From: Flavobacterium sp. M31R6
GTDB taxonomy: Bacteria; Bacteroidota; Bacteroidia; Flavobacteriales; Flavobacteriaceae
DNA: 64,000 bases
Direction: 5' to 3'
Assembly (NCBI RefSeq): GCF_013284035.1
Contig: NZ_CP054141.1
Coordinates: 3,968,001-4,032,000 of the forward strand
Made by a program: the position numbers and the translations under genes. The notes beneath the pieces were generated by a model, which ran no database searches, was not told where the DNA came from, and was given only the letters and a program-made list of their open reading frames with translations. Below are positions 54,431-63,603 of this stretch, one piece after another; the first letter of the stretch is position 1, and every line of letters begins with the position of its first letter.

Positions 54431-54473
54431 AAAAAGAGAAAGCTGAACTTTTGAGGTTCAGCTTTCTCTTTTT
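54431..54473. terminator. Bidirectional terminator
   Basis: AAAAAGAGAAAGCTGAAC and GTTCAGCTTTCTCTTTTT are perfect 18-base arms with a seven-base loop, between tonB and the convergent protease gene. Confidence 0.9.
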
Positions 54474-54499
54474 ATAGACTCGACAATAAAGAAAATTTA

Positions 54500-55360
54500 T
54501 TATTTCTTTTTAGTTGTGGTCTTCTTTTTTGTCGTTGTAGTTTTCTTTACAGGAGTTGTCACTGCTGGCTTTTTCACATAAGGCTTATACAAACCATCCT
54601 TTTCAGCCCTAGCTTTGGCTTCATCCGCTCTTAAATTGGAATCAGGATGTGAGCTCATCATTTGATCTATAAACGAACTTTGAGCACCTTCACTCATTTT
54701 TGCTAATATTCTAAAAGCAGATTCCTCAGCATTTACATCGTACCCATTTTTTTTCATAAATTCATACGCAAACAAATCGGCTTCAGATTCTTGCTTACGG
54801 CTGTATTTACTATCAATCATTGCACTACCAATTTTAGCCAGTTGGCTATCTGTAACAGCAGCAACTTTAGTAGATTGAGAAGCTGCAGCATCAATCAAAG
54901 CTTCTTTTTGATACAAAGCTTTCATAGCATCTCTGGAATCATGGTTATTAACATGTCCGATTTCATGACCAATTACCGCTATTAATTCGTTGTCATCCAT
55001 TACATCCATCAAACCTGAAAAAACACGTACACTGCCATCAGCCGTTGCAAAAGCATTGACGTCCTTAGTAAGGTACACTTTATAATTCAACGTATAAAAC
55101 TCCCCTTTTGTATATTTTCCAAAAACTTTAGCCAAACGGATAGCATAAGGATCAGTCGGTCCTGCCACTTTGTTTTCGGCATCCATTTTGTCAACGGCCG
55201 GTTTTGACAATGCGGCAGCATCCGCATCGGTAAAAGTAAATCCTGTCATTCCTTTTTGAACAGCACTCAATGCTCTCTCTCCAAAATTAATTTGTGCTTG
55301 GGCTGCAGACAACCCAAACAATATTGAAAAAGCACCCAATAATAATGATTTTCTATTCAT
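54500..55360 (-). CDS. M48 family metalloprotease, exported
   Basis: Protein of 286 residues with a signal peptide (cleavage near AAQAQ). The zinc site is HEIGH (132-136) with the third ligand E193 in ESEADLFAYE. It is a soluble periplasmic or lipoprotein-like M48 enzyme related to LoiP and YggG, in outer-membrane quality control. The mature part is followed by a low-complexity tail of Lys and Thr (last 25 residues), unusual for an exported enzyme. It is alone on the minus strand. Confidence 0.88.
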   Translation of the reverse strand: MNRKSLLLGAFSILFGLSAAQAQINFGERALSAVQKGMTGFTFTDADAAALSKPAVDKMDAENKVAGPTDPYAIRLAKVFGKYTKGEFYTLNYKVYLTKDVNAFATADGSVRVFSGLMDVMDDNELIAVIGHEIGHVNNHDSRDAMKALYQKEALIDAAASQSTKVAAVTDSQLAKIGSAMIDSKYSRKQESEADLFAYEFMKKNGYDVNAEESAFRILAKMSEGAQSSFIDQMMSSHPDSNLRADEAKARAEKDGLYKPYVKKPAVTTPVKKTTTTKKKTTTKKK

Positions 55361-55577
55361 CTTTTATTTTATTTTTTTTAAAGCGCAAATATAGTACAAC
55401 TTTAAAAATTACAGAATCCTGTTTTATTTAATATTCAAAATTTAACACTATAAACCCCTAAATTATATTTCTCTAAAAAAACTCTTTTAATGCGAAAATC
55501 GAAAAATTGACTTGATTACCAAACAAGTTTTATCAAAATTCGCAAATAGTGAGTTCGAATTCTAAAACTACATTGCT

Positions 55578-55585
55578 TATCTTTG
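55578..55585 (+). promoter_or_regulatory. Putative -7 box TATCTTTG for lipA
   Basis: An exact TAnnTTTG match 19 bases before the lipA ATG. Only a TTC, not TTG, sits near the -33 position. Confidence 0.5.
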
Positions 55586-55603
55586 TACTCTGAAAATTGA
55601 AAT

Positions 55604-56503
55604 ATGGAAACTGTTTTAGATAATACATTACCCGTTGGAACTCGAGGCGGAGCCGAATCGAGCGTAGCTAAACCAAAATGGTTGAAGGTAAAACTTCCAA
55701 TAGGACAAAAATACACTGAGCTTCGCGGTTTGGTAGATAAATATAGCCTAAATACAATTTGTACTTCCGGAAGCTGCCCAAATATGGGTGAATGCTGGGG
55801 AGAAGGAACTGCAACATTTATGATTTTAGGAAATGTATGTACGCGTTCTTGTGGTTTTTGCGGTGTAAAAACCGGAAGACCGGAAACCGTAGATTGGGAT
55901 GAACCTGAAAAAGTTGCTCGTTCTATAAAAATCATGAATATTAAACATGCAGTAATCACAAGTGTTGATAGAGATGATTTGAAAGATGGCGGTTCAATTA
56001 TATGGATTGAAACTGTAAAAGCCATTCGCAGAATGAATCCAAACACAACGCTAGAAACATTAATTCCTGATTTCCAAGGGATCGAAAGAAACATTGACCG
56101 TATCGTAGAAGCCAATCCTGAAGTGGTTTCACATAACGTGGAAACCGTTAGAAGACTAACTCGCGAAGTACGTATACAGGCCAAATACGACCGAAGTCTC
56201 GAAGTTTTGAGATACCTAAAAGAAAAAGGAATCAACCGAACTAAGTCTGGAATTATGCTGGGTCTTGGCGAACAAGAAGAAGAAGTTTTTCAAACTATGC
56301 GTGATTTACGTGCAGCCAATGTTGACATTGTTACTATTGGTCAATATTTACAACCTAGTAAAAAACATCTTCCCGTAAAAGAATTCATAACACCAGATCA
56401 ATTCGAGAAATATGAAAAATACGGTTTGGAGTTAGGATTCCGCCATGTAGAAAGTGGTCCATTGGTTAGATCTTCTTACAAGGCACAAAAACATATTTTA
56501 TAA
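55604..56503 (+). CDS. lipA: Lipoyl synthase
   Basis: Radical-SAM protein of 299 residues that inserts sulfur into octanoyl groups. Two iron-sulfur clusters are marked: C53, C58 and C64 ([12 protein letters not shown]) for the auxiliary cluster, and C79, C83 and C86 (CTRSCGFC) for the radical-SAM cluster. The C-terminal RSSYKA motif with the conserved Ser is present. It provides the lipoyl cofactor for pyruvate and oxoglutarate dehydrogenases. The next gene gap lies 66 bases downstream. Confidence 0.97.
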   Translation: METVLDNTLPVGTRGGAESSVAKPKWLKVKLPIGQKYTELRGLVDKYSLNTICTSGSCPNMGECWGEGTATFMILGNVCTRSCGFCGVKTGRPETVDWDEPEKVARSIKIMNIKHAVITSVDRDDLKDGGSIIWIETVKAIRRMNPNTTLETLIPDFQGIERNIDRIVEANPEVVSHNVETVRRLTREVRIQAKYDRSLEVLRYLKEKGINRTKSGIMLGLGEQEEEVFQTMRDLRAANVDIVTIGQYLQPSKKHLPVKEFITPDQFEKYEKYGLELGFRHVESGPLVRSSYKAQKHIL

Positions 56504-56508
56504 AAAAG

Positions 56509-56546
56509 TTTAATCGTTTAATTGTCAAACCGGTTAAACGATTAAA
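56509..56546. repeat. Intercistronic hairpin lipA-gap
   Basis: TTTAATCGTTTAA and TTAAACGATTAAA are perfect 13-base arms with a 12-base loop. GGTTAAAC-type units continue to the right. It lacks a T run. Confidence 0.65.
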
Positions 56547-56569
56547 CGGTTAAACAAATCAACGAGAAA

Positions 56570-57586
56570 TTGAAAACAAGAATCGCGATTAATGGATTTG
56601 GAAGAATTGGGCGAAATTTATTCCGCTTGCTTTTAAACCATCCCACTATAGAAGTAGTTGCCATAAATGACATTGCAGATAAAAAAACAATGGCTCATTT
56701 AGTAAAATACGATAGCATTCATGGTGTTTTACCCGTTGCAGTAAGCCATGATGAAAAAGGAATTGTGGTTGATGGAAAACACTTTTTATTTTTCCACGAA
56801 AAAAGCATCCCAAATCTTGATTGGAAAAGCATTAACATTGATTTTGTTGTAGAGTCTACCGGTAAATACAAAACTTTTGAGGAGATAAATGCTCATATTT
56901 TAGCAGGCGCCAAAAGAGTAATTCTTTCAGCCCCATCAGAAGTGGACAATATAAAAACTGTAGTCTTAGGGGTTAATGAATCCATTCTTGACGGAACAGA
57001 AACCATTATTTCCAATGCCAGTTGCACCACCAACAATGCGGCACCAATGATTAAAGTGATTGAAGAGCTTTGCGGAATTGAACAAGCCTACATTACTACT
57101 ATTCACTCTTTCACTACCGATCAAAGTTTACATGATCAACCTCATAAAGATTTACGCAGGGCAAGAGGAGCAAGTCAATCCATTGTCCCAACAACAACTG
57201 GAGCAGCAAAAGCGTTAACTAAAATTTTCACATCTCTGGATGGCAAAATGGGCGGCTGCGGAATTCGAGTACCTGTTCCCGATGGTTCATTGACTGATAT
57301 TACTTTTAATGTAAAACAACCGGTTACCATACAAGAGATAAACAACGCTTTTAAGTTGGCCTCACAAACCAATTTGAAAGGAATTCTAGAATATACAGAT
57401 GACCCTATTGTATCAGTAGATGTAATTGGTAATAAAAATTCATGTATATTTGATTCACAACTTACATCCGTAATCGATAAAATGGTAAAAGTAGTTGGTT
57501 GGTATGATAATGAAATTGGGTATTCCTCCAGAATCATTGATTTGATTTTATTGTTAAATAATAATAAAAATTTCCATCAAACATGA
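56570..57586 (+). CDS. gap: Glyceraldehyde-3-phosphate dehydrogenase, type I
   Basis: Protein of 338 residues with a TTG start; the conserved N-terminus MKTRIAINGFGRIGR begins there. The catalytic Cys152 is in SNASCTTNNAAP and the base His in TTIHSFTTDQ. NAD binding is at INGFGRIGRN, and the phosphate site in the segment ARGASQSIVPTTTGAAKA is complete. It catalyses the oxidative phosphorylation step of glycolysis or runs in reverse for gluconeogenesis. Its ATGA overlap with the sensor kinase suggests that the two genes are translated together. Confidence 0.96.
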   Translation: MKTRIAINGFGRIGRNLFRLLLNHPTIEVVAINDIADKKTMAHLVKYDSIHGVLPVAVSHDEKGIVVDGKHFLFFHEKSIPNLDWKSINIDFVVESTGKYKTFEEINAHILAGAKRVILSAPSEVDNIKTVVLGVNESILDGTETIISNASCTTNNAAPMIKVIEELCGIEQAYITTIHSFTTDQSLHDQPHKDLRRARGASQSIVPTTTGAAKALTKIFTSLDGKMGGCGIRVPVPDGSLTDITFNVKQPVTIQEINNAFKLASQTNLKGILEYTDDPIVSVDVIGNKNSCIFDSQLTSVIDKMVKVVGWYDNEIGYSSRIIDLILLLNNNKNFHQT

Positions 57587-59763
57587 AACACTTTTTATTA
57601 TTTACTGTTTTTTTTCATTCACTGCTCTATTCTCAAATAGAGAATAAAGTAGACAGCGTTACTTATTACTCTAAATTAGCGAGCGAGAATATTAAAAACA
57701 ATAATTATAAAGAGGGTTTATCATACACTCAAAAATCAATCGATTATTGCAAAAAAAATAAAAATATTGAGGCACAAGCTTCGCAAACATTCAACTTAGG
57801 TAAAATATATTTTGACCTAAACCTCCATAATGATGCTATCGAATTATTAAGCAAAAGTATTGTATTATTTAACAGTATTTCCAAAAAGCCCAACGATAAA
57901 GTCGCTCTTGCCTATTACTATATAAGCTTGTCCTGCGTAGAGAGAAAAAACTACATCCTTGCTGAAAGTTCTATTCTCAAAACCGAAGAAATTCAAAAAA
58001 AATTAAAAATAAAGGATAAGGCGGATCTGATCAGACTACAAAAAGGAGTACTTTCAAAATTAAGGGGCGACACTGCATTGGCCTCAATCCTTTTTAACGA
58101 TATTATTGCAAAACCAGACAGTCCTGACTTAACAAATTCAAAAGCCGAAGCCTTTTATCAAATGGGAACAATTGAAGCTGCCAACAATAGATATAACCTG
58201 GCTCTGAATTACTTCAACCGAGCTTTAGAATTAAATAAGGAAACTAAAAACCTAAATCAAAAGTCTAATATTTTATTGGCCTTAAGCTTGGTTTATGACA
58301 AATTACTGGACAAATCTACCGCCTATACCTACTTAAAAAAACACCTGAATCTAAAGGAAAGCATAGTGCTTGCAAATGAAGAAAAACTTGGCACTAACGA
58401 CTATGAAACTTTTAAAGAATCTCAACGAAAAAAAGAAGAATTATTAATTGAAAAAGAAAATAGAGAAAAGGAAAAAGCAGATAAATTTTCCAAGCTCATC
58501 AGTATTTTGGCTATTGCAATTATTTCAATTTTATCACTTTTGAGTTTATCACTTTATAAGAACAACATCATTCGTAATCAAACCAATTCATTATTGAAAG
58601 AAAAAAACAATGAATTAATTGCGGCCAAGAACAAAGCCGAAGAGGCTTCAAAAGCAAGATCTGAATTTCTATCTACAGTGAGTCACGAGCTCCGAACACC
58701 ATTAAATGCAATCAATGGAATTACGCACCTATTATTGGAAGAACATCCAAAAAAATCACAGATGCATTATTTGTCTTCATTAAAATTTTCAGGCAACTAC
58801 TTAACTAACTTTATCAATGATATCTTAGAAATAAATAAAATTGAATCCAATAAATTAGAAATAGAATACATTAATTTTAATCTCAAACAATTATTGGGAG
58901 ATATCCAAAACTCGCTCAAAGAAATTGCCACTATAAACAACAATAAATTCATTCTCAAAATAGATTCTGCTATACCTGAAAATTTAATAGGCGACCCCAC
59001 AAAACTGTCTCAAATTTTCATGAATTTAATCAATAATGCACTGAAATTTACCAATAATGGAACAGTCAGTGTATTTGCCCGGTTAAGAAATTATCAAAAT
59101 GAAAATGCTACTATCTTTTTCCAAATCATTGATACGGGTATTGGAATTCCGGAAGATAAATTAAAAACAGTCTTCGAAAGTTTCTCACAAGGATCCGTAG
59201 AAATCAATAGAAAATTTGGAGGTACGGGATTAGGATTAACCATTGTGAAAAAATTGGTTCGTATCTTAGGAGGTCGAATAAGGCTGAAAAGCATTGTTGG
59301 TGAAGGCTCTACTTTTTCTTTTGAATTGAATTTCAAAGTAGACAGCAAACCTTTGCTAAATAAAGTTGTAATCAAAAATTACAATCCAGAAATCTTCAAA
59401 GACAAAAAAATATTGGTGGTTGAAGACAACAAAATCAACCAAATGATTACCAAAAAAATGTTGACAAATAAAGCGATGAAATGTACCATTTTAGACAATG
59501 GTGAAGAGGCTATTCAAATACTAAAAAGCAAAGCATTCGACATGGTCTTAATGGATGTTCATTTGTTGGGAATCAACGGTACAATCGCAACACAACAAAT
59601 TAGGGAGTTTGACACCAAAACCCCTATACTTGCCCTTACAGCTATTTCATTAAATGAAAACAGGGAAATGTTACTTTCTTTTGGCATGACAGATGTAATC
59701 ACAAAACCATTTGTAGCCGAAGATTTTTACTCCATTATTGCCCAAAACATAACCAATTCCTAA
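57583..59763 (+). CDS. TPR-domain hybrid sensor histidine kinase
   Basis: Protein of 726 residues. A signal peptide and about five periplasmic TPR-like helix pairs (about 25-265) form the sensor; one membrane helix (305-325) follows. A coiled coil leads to HisKA with His368 in FLSTVSHELRTPLNAI, then the ATPase domain (NLINNALKFT, DTGIGIP, GGTGLGLTIV). The C-terminal receiver has D658 (VLMDVH), acid pair E614-D615 and K708. No DNA-binding output domain is fused, so a phosphotransfer partner or self-contained relay must exist. It overlaps gap (ATGA). Confidence 0.94.
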   Translation: MKHFLLFTVFFHSLLYSQIENKVDSVTYYSKLASENIKNNNYKEGLSYTQKSIDYCKKNKNIEAQASQTFNLGKIYFDLNLHNDAIELLSKSIVLFNSISKKPNDKVALAYYYISLSCVERKNYILAESSILKTEEIQKKLKIKDKADLIRLQKGVLSKLRGDTALASILFNDIIAKPDSPDLTNSKAEAFYQMGTIEAANNRYNLALNYFNRALELNKETKNLNQKSNILLALSLVYDKLLDKSTAYTYLKKHLNLKESIVLANEEKLGTNDYETFKESQRKKEELLIEKENREKEKADKFSKLISILAIAIISILSLLSLSLYKNNIIRNQTNSLLKEKNNELIAAKNKAEEASKARSEFLSTVSHELRTPLNAINGITHLLLEEHPKKSQMHYLSSLKFSGNYLTNFINDILEINKIESNKLEIEYINFNLKQLLGDIQNSLKEIATINNNKFILKIDSAIPENLIGDPTKLSQIFMNLINNALKFTNNGTVSVFARLRNYQNENATIFFQIIDTGIGIPEDKLKTVFESFSQGSVEINRKFGGTGLGLTIVKKLVRILGGRIRLKSIVGEGSTFSFELNFKVDSKPLLNKVVIKNYNPEIFKDKKILVVEDNKINQMITKKMLTNKAMKCTILDNGEEAIQILKSKAFDMVLMDVHLLGINGTIATQQIREFDTKTPILALTAISLNENREMLLSFGMTDVITKPFVAEDFYSIIAQNITNS

Positions 59764-60572
59764 TCCCTTACAATCAATTCTTTGATAAGCTTACGCAATT
59801 GGGGTTCTGCATTTTTCGCTGCCGCCAAAACCTCATCATGCGAAATAGTCAGTATACTTTCGGCATCTCCCATATCAGTGATAATAGAAACACCAAACGT
59901 TTCCAATTCCATATGACGAGCCACAATTACCTCCGGAACCGTTGACATTCCTACACAATCGGCACCCATAATCTTAACCATTCTATATTCAGATAAGGTT
60001 TCAAATGTTGGTCCTTGCAGTCCAAAATAAATCCCATCATGAACTTCAATACTTAATTCTTGTGCTATTTCTTTTGCCTTAGCAATCATTTCAACAGAAT
60101 ACGGTTGGCTCATATTCACAAACCTTGGCCCAAAACGTTCATCGTTTTTCCCTCGCAAAGGATGCTCTGGCATAAAATTGATATGATCTTTAATAATCAC
60201 AATCGAACCCACTTTGTAATTCGGATTTACACCTCCAGAGGCATTGGAAACTATTAACTTTTCAATACCCAAATACTTCATCACACGAACCGGAAAAGTC
60301 ACCTCTTTCATGGAATATCCTTCGTAAAAATGAAAACGCCCTTGCATGGCCACCACTTTTTTACCACCAATAGTTCCAAAAACTAAAGCCCCTTTATGTC
60401 CTTGAACAGTCGAAATGGGAAAATTTGGAATTTCCTCATACGGCAATGTATATTCAATTATAATGTCATCCGTAAATCCGCCCAATCCAGACCCCAAAAT
60501 CACACCAAATTCAGGCGTGAAATTTATTTTAGCTTTTATATAACTAACGGTTTCTTGTACTTTCTCCCACAT
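59760..60572 (-). CDS. punA: Purine nucleoside phosphorylase, trimeric type
   Basis: Protein of 270 residues that splits purine nucleosides with phosphate. The GSGLGG loop (27-32), the VQGHKG motif, the ASGGVNPNYKVG segment, and VGMSTVPEVIVARH are those of the trimeric (PNP-I) family. It ends by overlapping the histidine kinase by four bases in convergent orientation, and its own start overlaps the lpxK end by 29 bases. Confidence 0.93.
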   Translation of the reverse strand: MWEKVQETVSYIKAKINFTPEFGVILGSGLGGFTDDIIIEYTLPYEEIPNFPISTVQGHKGALVFGTIGGKKVVAMQGRFHFYEGYSMKEVTFPVRVMKYLGIEKLIVSNASGGVNPNYKVGSIVIIKDHINFMPEHPLRGKNDERFGPRFVNMSQPYSVEMIAKAKEIAQELSIEVHDGIYFGLQGPTFETLSEYRMVKIMGADCVGMSTVPEVIVARHMELETFGVSIITDMGDAESILTISHDEVLAAAKNAEPQLRKLIKELIVRD

Positions 60573-61569
60573 ACTTCAAAATATTTTTATCAAAATTATC
60601 ACCATCTGAAAGAAACGAACTTTTTATAGGTAAAAAATATAGCTGTTTACTTAAAATACTTCCTTTCAAACGCACATAATCTTTTTCGGTTGTTACAATA
60701 ATCTTATCTCCTGCTTTTTTCTTAATTTCCTGCAATTCGCTTTCGCTAAAATGATGATGATCTGCAAAAGTCAAACATTCGTCATTTTCTTTTTTCAAAT
60801 GGGCAAAAAACGATTCGGGCTTCGCTATCCCCGCCAAAAGTATTTTATCCATACTTTTTACTTCTGTAACTTTTATCGTTTTTTCGTCGGAATAAACTAC
60901 ATCATCATAGTCAATAAAGGTAAAGAACAAACTTTGATTTGAAGAGAGATTCAGTTGTTTTTTTATTGCTTTTTGATCTTTCAAAGAAAGATTTGATGGG
61001 CATTTTGTGACAATAACAATATTGGCTCTTTGCACTCCACTTCTACTCTCTCTTAAATTTCCGGTGGGCAACATAAAATCATTGCAGTACAAATCACCAT
61101 AAGAAGTAAGCATGATATAAAACCCTGCTTTCACCTTTCTGTGCTGAAAAGCATCATCCAATAAAATAACCTCTGGAGAATTCGAATTGGAAAGCAAATG
61201 CTCGATTCCATTCTTTCTGTTGGCATCAACTGCTACCTGAATGTTTTTGAATTTTTGATAAAACTGAAACGGTTCATCACCCAATTCTAAAGCATTTGAA
61301 TTTGAATTAGCCAAAACAAATCCTTCGGATTGTCTTTTATAACCCCTGCTTAATGTTGCGACTTTATACTTATCCGAGAGCAACCGAATCAAGTATTCAA
61401 TTTGAGGAGTCTTTCCCGTTCCACCCACACTTAGATTTCCCACTGCTATAACGGGCAAATCAAAAGAATAGGATTTTAAAATTCCTGTATCGAAAAGAAA
61501 ATTCCGAACACTGGTGATAAAGCCATACAAAATGGCAAATGGGAACAATATTTTTCGCAGTAAATTCAT
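60544..61569 (-). CDS. lpxK: Tetraacyldisaccharide 4'-kinase
   Basis: Protein of 341 residues if started at ATG 61569 (MNLLRKILFPFAILYG), which matches the family; the frame also opens at 61587. The inner-membrane enzyme phosphorylates the 4'-position of the lipid A disaccharide. The Walker A motif is SVGGTGKTPQ (48-57) after one N-terminal membrane helix; the ILLDDAFQHRKV block is the conserved LpxK signature. The 29-base overlap with punA implies coupled translation. Confidence 0.94.
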   Translation of the reverse strand: MNLLRKILFPFAILYGFITSVRNFLFDTGILKSYSFDLPVIAVGNLSVGGTGKTPQIEYLIRLLSDKYKVATLSRGYKRQSEGFVLANSNSNALELGDEPFQFYQKFKNIQVAVDANRKNGIEHLLSNSNSPEVILLDDAFQHRKVKAGFYIMLTSYGDLYCNDFMLPTGNLRESRSGVQRANIVIVTKCPSNLSLKDQKAIKKQLNLSSNQSLFFTFIDYDDVVYSDEKTIKVTEVKSMDKILLAGIAKPESFFAHLKKENDECLTFADHHHFSESELQEIKKKAGDKIIVTTEKDYVRLKGSILSKQLYFLPIKSSFLSDGDNFDKNILKYVGESTRNR

Positions 61570-61593
61570 TTTACGAAAGTAAAACATTTTGTG
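61526..61593 (+). repeat. Direct repeat copy 1: lpxK 5' end
   Basis: This stretch covers the lpxK start (minus strand) and its upstream bases. It is similar, by eye about three quarters identical, to 63419-63486 in the same orientation. The two copies bracket the TPR gene at 61953-63227. Confidence 0.55.
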
Positions 61594-61952
61594 ATAATGC
61601 CGAAAGTAATTACAAGTCTAAAATATTCAAAAAATAAGAATATTCATTTTGTAAGAATTTAAAACTACATTAAAGAACACACAAAAAAAGCTTTTTTTTT
61701 CATATTCGTTTTTAATAAAAAATGATACCCGAGATTAAGATAAACACAAATTAGCATACCATTTTTTAACTAATTATGAAATCGATTTTACTACACTATT
61801 TTTTTTCTAAAAAAGAGCTATCAATTAAATTTTAATTGTATTTTTGTTAAAAATCAAACAATTACACATTATTTACACTAAAAACATAGATATAATCAAA
61901 ATTTAAAATGTAATAAAAGTCTCAAATTTGCCTAACCTACAATCTTCACAAC
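61594..61952. other. Intergenic region upstream of the TPR gene
   Basis: About 360 AT-rich bases with no ORF of protein-like composition. It contains long A/T tracts and one TATTTTTG at about 61849, too far from the start codon to assign with confidence. Nothing else is seen. Confidence 0.5.
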
Positions 61953-63227
61953 ATGAAAAAAAACTACATTATTGGTATTACATTGTTATTGTTTGCAGGA
62001 ACTATTCAAGCTCAAAAAGATAAAATAAAAGCAGCTGAAAAAGAAATGAATAGTGGGAATCTTCAGAATGCCGTTATTATCCTTAAAAGTATCGAATATC
62101 AAATCTATAATTCGAATGATGAAGACAAAACCTTATTTTATTTTGTTCAAGGAAGTTCTTATTTAGGATTGGCCGATAAAAATATTGAAGAGGGAAAAAA
62201 TTTAGCTTTGGCTGCAAAATCTTTCCAAGAATTAATCAAAGCCGAATCCGAATCAGGAAAAATAAAATATTCCAGTCAGGTGCAAGTTTCCTTTAAAAGT
62301 ATTAAAGGACGATTAGTAAATAGTGCAATAAAAGATTCCAAAGCAGACAAATTTATTGAATGTGGCTCAAAACTCTACGAAGCCTATTTAATGGACAAGA
62401 AAGACACAATTAACTTATATTATGCAGCATCGGCCTTTGTAAGTGGAAAAGATTTTACTTCCGCACTTAAACACTACGAAACACTTAAAACCATCAATTA
62501 TTCTGGAATTGGAACAAATTATTATGCATATAATAAAACAACACAAGTAGACGATAGCTTCCCGACAGCTAATGAAAGAGACATTTTTGTTAAAGCTGGC
62601 ACCCATGAAAAACCAAGAACCGAAAAAGGATTATCAAAAAGAGGCGAAATTTATAAAAACATTGCCTTGATTTATGTTCAAAACGGGGAAACAGAAAAGG
62701 CTAAAAAAGCAATTTCGGATGCACGGAAAAAAAATCCAGAGGACTATTCATTGGCTTTAACAGAAGCAGACTTATATTTAGAATCAAAAGACTATGATTT
62801 GTACAAAAAAATGGTAGCTGCTATTTTGGAAAAGAACCCAAATGATGTGAATTTAGTTTTCAATCTAGGAGTACTAAGCGCAAAAGCAAATAATCCAACC
62901 GAAGCCGAAACTTTTTACTTGAAAGCAATTTCTATTGACCCGCAATACATTAAAGCTTACATTAATTTATCTGTTTTAAAACTGGAAGGACTAAAAACAA
63001 TAAATGATGAAATGGATAAATTAGGAGCTTCTGCAAAAGACATGAAAAAATACAATGTCTTAAAAACAAAAAAAGAAGAAATTTATAAAGGCGTAATTCC
63101 TTACCTCAAAAAAGCAGTCGAAATAGACCCGAAAGACAAAGAGATTTTACAAAGTCTTTTGAGCGTGTACAATGCTTTGGATATGACAGCCGAATATAAA
63201 GACTTAAAAGCTAAAGCTGTTTATTAA
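61953..63227 (+). CDS. Tetratricopeptide repeat protein, exported
   Basis: Protein of 424 residues with a signal peptide (IIGITLLLFAGTIQAQ). TPR units run along most of its length, clearest in GEIYKNIALIYVQNGETEKAKKAISDA, NLVFNLGVLSAKANNPTEAETFYLKAI (residue ranges about 229-255 and 304-330), and a third near 330-352. The N-terminal half also has helix pairs. Such proteins act as scaffolds in the periplasm or at the outer membrane; no partner is indicated. It sits between two copies of an lpxK 5' segment, so it may have been inserted there. Confidence 0.85.
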   Translation: MKKNYIIGITLLLFAGTIQAQKDKIKAAEKEMNSGNLQNAVIILKSIEYQIYNSNDEDKTLFYFVQGSSYLGLADKNIEEGKNLALAAKSFQELIKAESESGKIKYSSQVQVSFKSIKGRLVNSAIKDSKADKFIECGSKLYEAYLMDKKDTINLYYAASAFVSGKDFTSALKHYETLKTINYSGIGTNYYAYNKTTQVDDSFPTANERDIFVKAGTHEKPRTEKGLSKRGEIYKNIALIYVQNGETEKAKKAISDARKKNPEDYSLALTEADLYLESKDYDLYKKMVAAILEKNPNDVNLVFNLGVLSAKANNPTEAETFYLKAISIDPQYIKAYINLSVLKLEGLKTINDEMDKLGASAKDMKKYNVLKTKKEEIYKGVIPYLKKAVEIDPKDKEILQSLLSVYNALDMTAEYKDLKAKAVY

Positions 63228-63234
63228 TACATCA

Positions 63235-63280
63235 ATTCTTCTAATCAAAATAACATCGTTTGATTAGAAGAATTTTTTTT
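63235..63280 (+). terminator. Rho-independent terminator of the TPR gene
   Basis: ATTCTTCTAATCAAA pairs with TTTGATTAGAAGAAT around a nine-base loop, then eight T. Confidence 0.9.
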
Positions 63281-63306
63281 ACAACTAACTAATCCCTACC
63301 AACAAA

Positions 63307-63462
63307 TTACAAGCTTATCAATACGTTTTGGACAAATGTTCCAATACAGATATTTTTCCATATATCGAACTCTAAATTAACCCATAGTATAGCAAATTTA
63401 GCTCTACAAAAAACGTTATACAAAATAAAAAACAGAAGCAATATTTTTCGAAATAAATTCAT
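63307..63462 (-). pseudogene. Possible lpxK 5' fragment (51-codon ORF)
   Basis: On the minus strand, ATG at 63462 opens a frame starting MNLFRKILLLFFILYN, which resembles the LpxK start MNLLRKILFPFAILYG, then diverges and stops at 63307. The DNA around it matches the lpxK start region. It is best read as a remnant of a duplicated lpxK 5' end and not as a working gene. Confidence 0.45.
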
Positions 63463-63486
63463 TTTTCGAAAATATAATATTTTATC
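63419..63486 (+). repeat. Direct repeat copy 2: lpxK-like 5' segment
   Basis: Second copy of the segment at 61526-61593. Shared strings include ATACAAAAT, CAATATTTTTCG, TAAATTCATTTT and CGAAA. Copy spacing is about 1.9 kb. Confidence 0.55.
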
Positions 63487-63490
63487 TTTG
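63483..63490 (+). promoter_or_regulatory. Putative -7 box TATCTTTG
   Basis: Exact TAnnTTTG match upstream of the Nif3-family gene; the leader would be about 107 bases. No TTG at the right spacing. The rest of the 376-base gap 63228-63603 holds the terminator, the lpxK-like fragment and AT-rich sequence. Confidence 0.4.
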
Positions 63491-63603
63491 AGCGGAAATT
63501 ATTAAAAACAAACTAATAGTAACTTCTACAAATTAATTTCAAATAATTTACGTTATTAATTTATAAAATACAGATTAATAAATACCCCGAAAAGATTAAA
63601 CAA

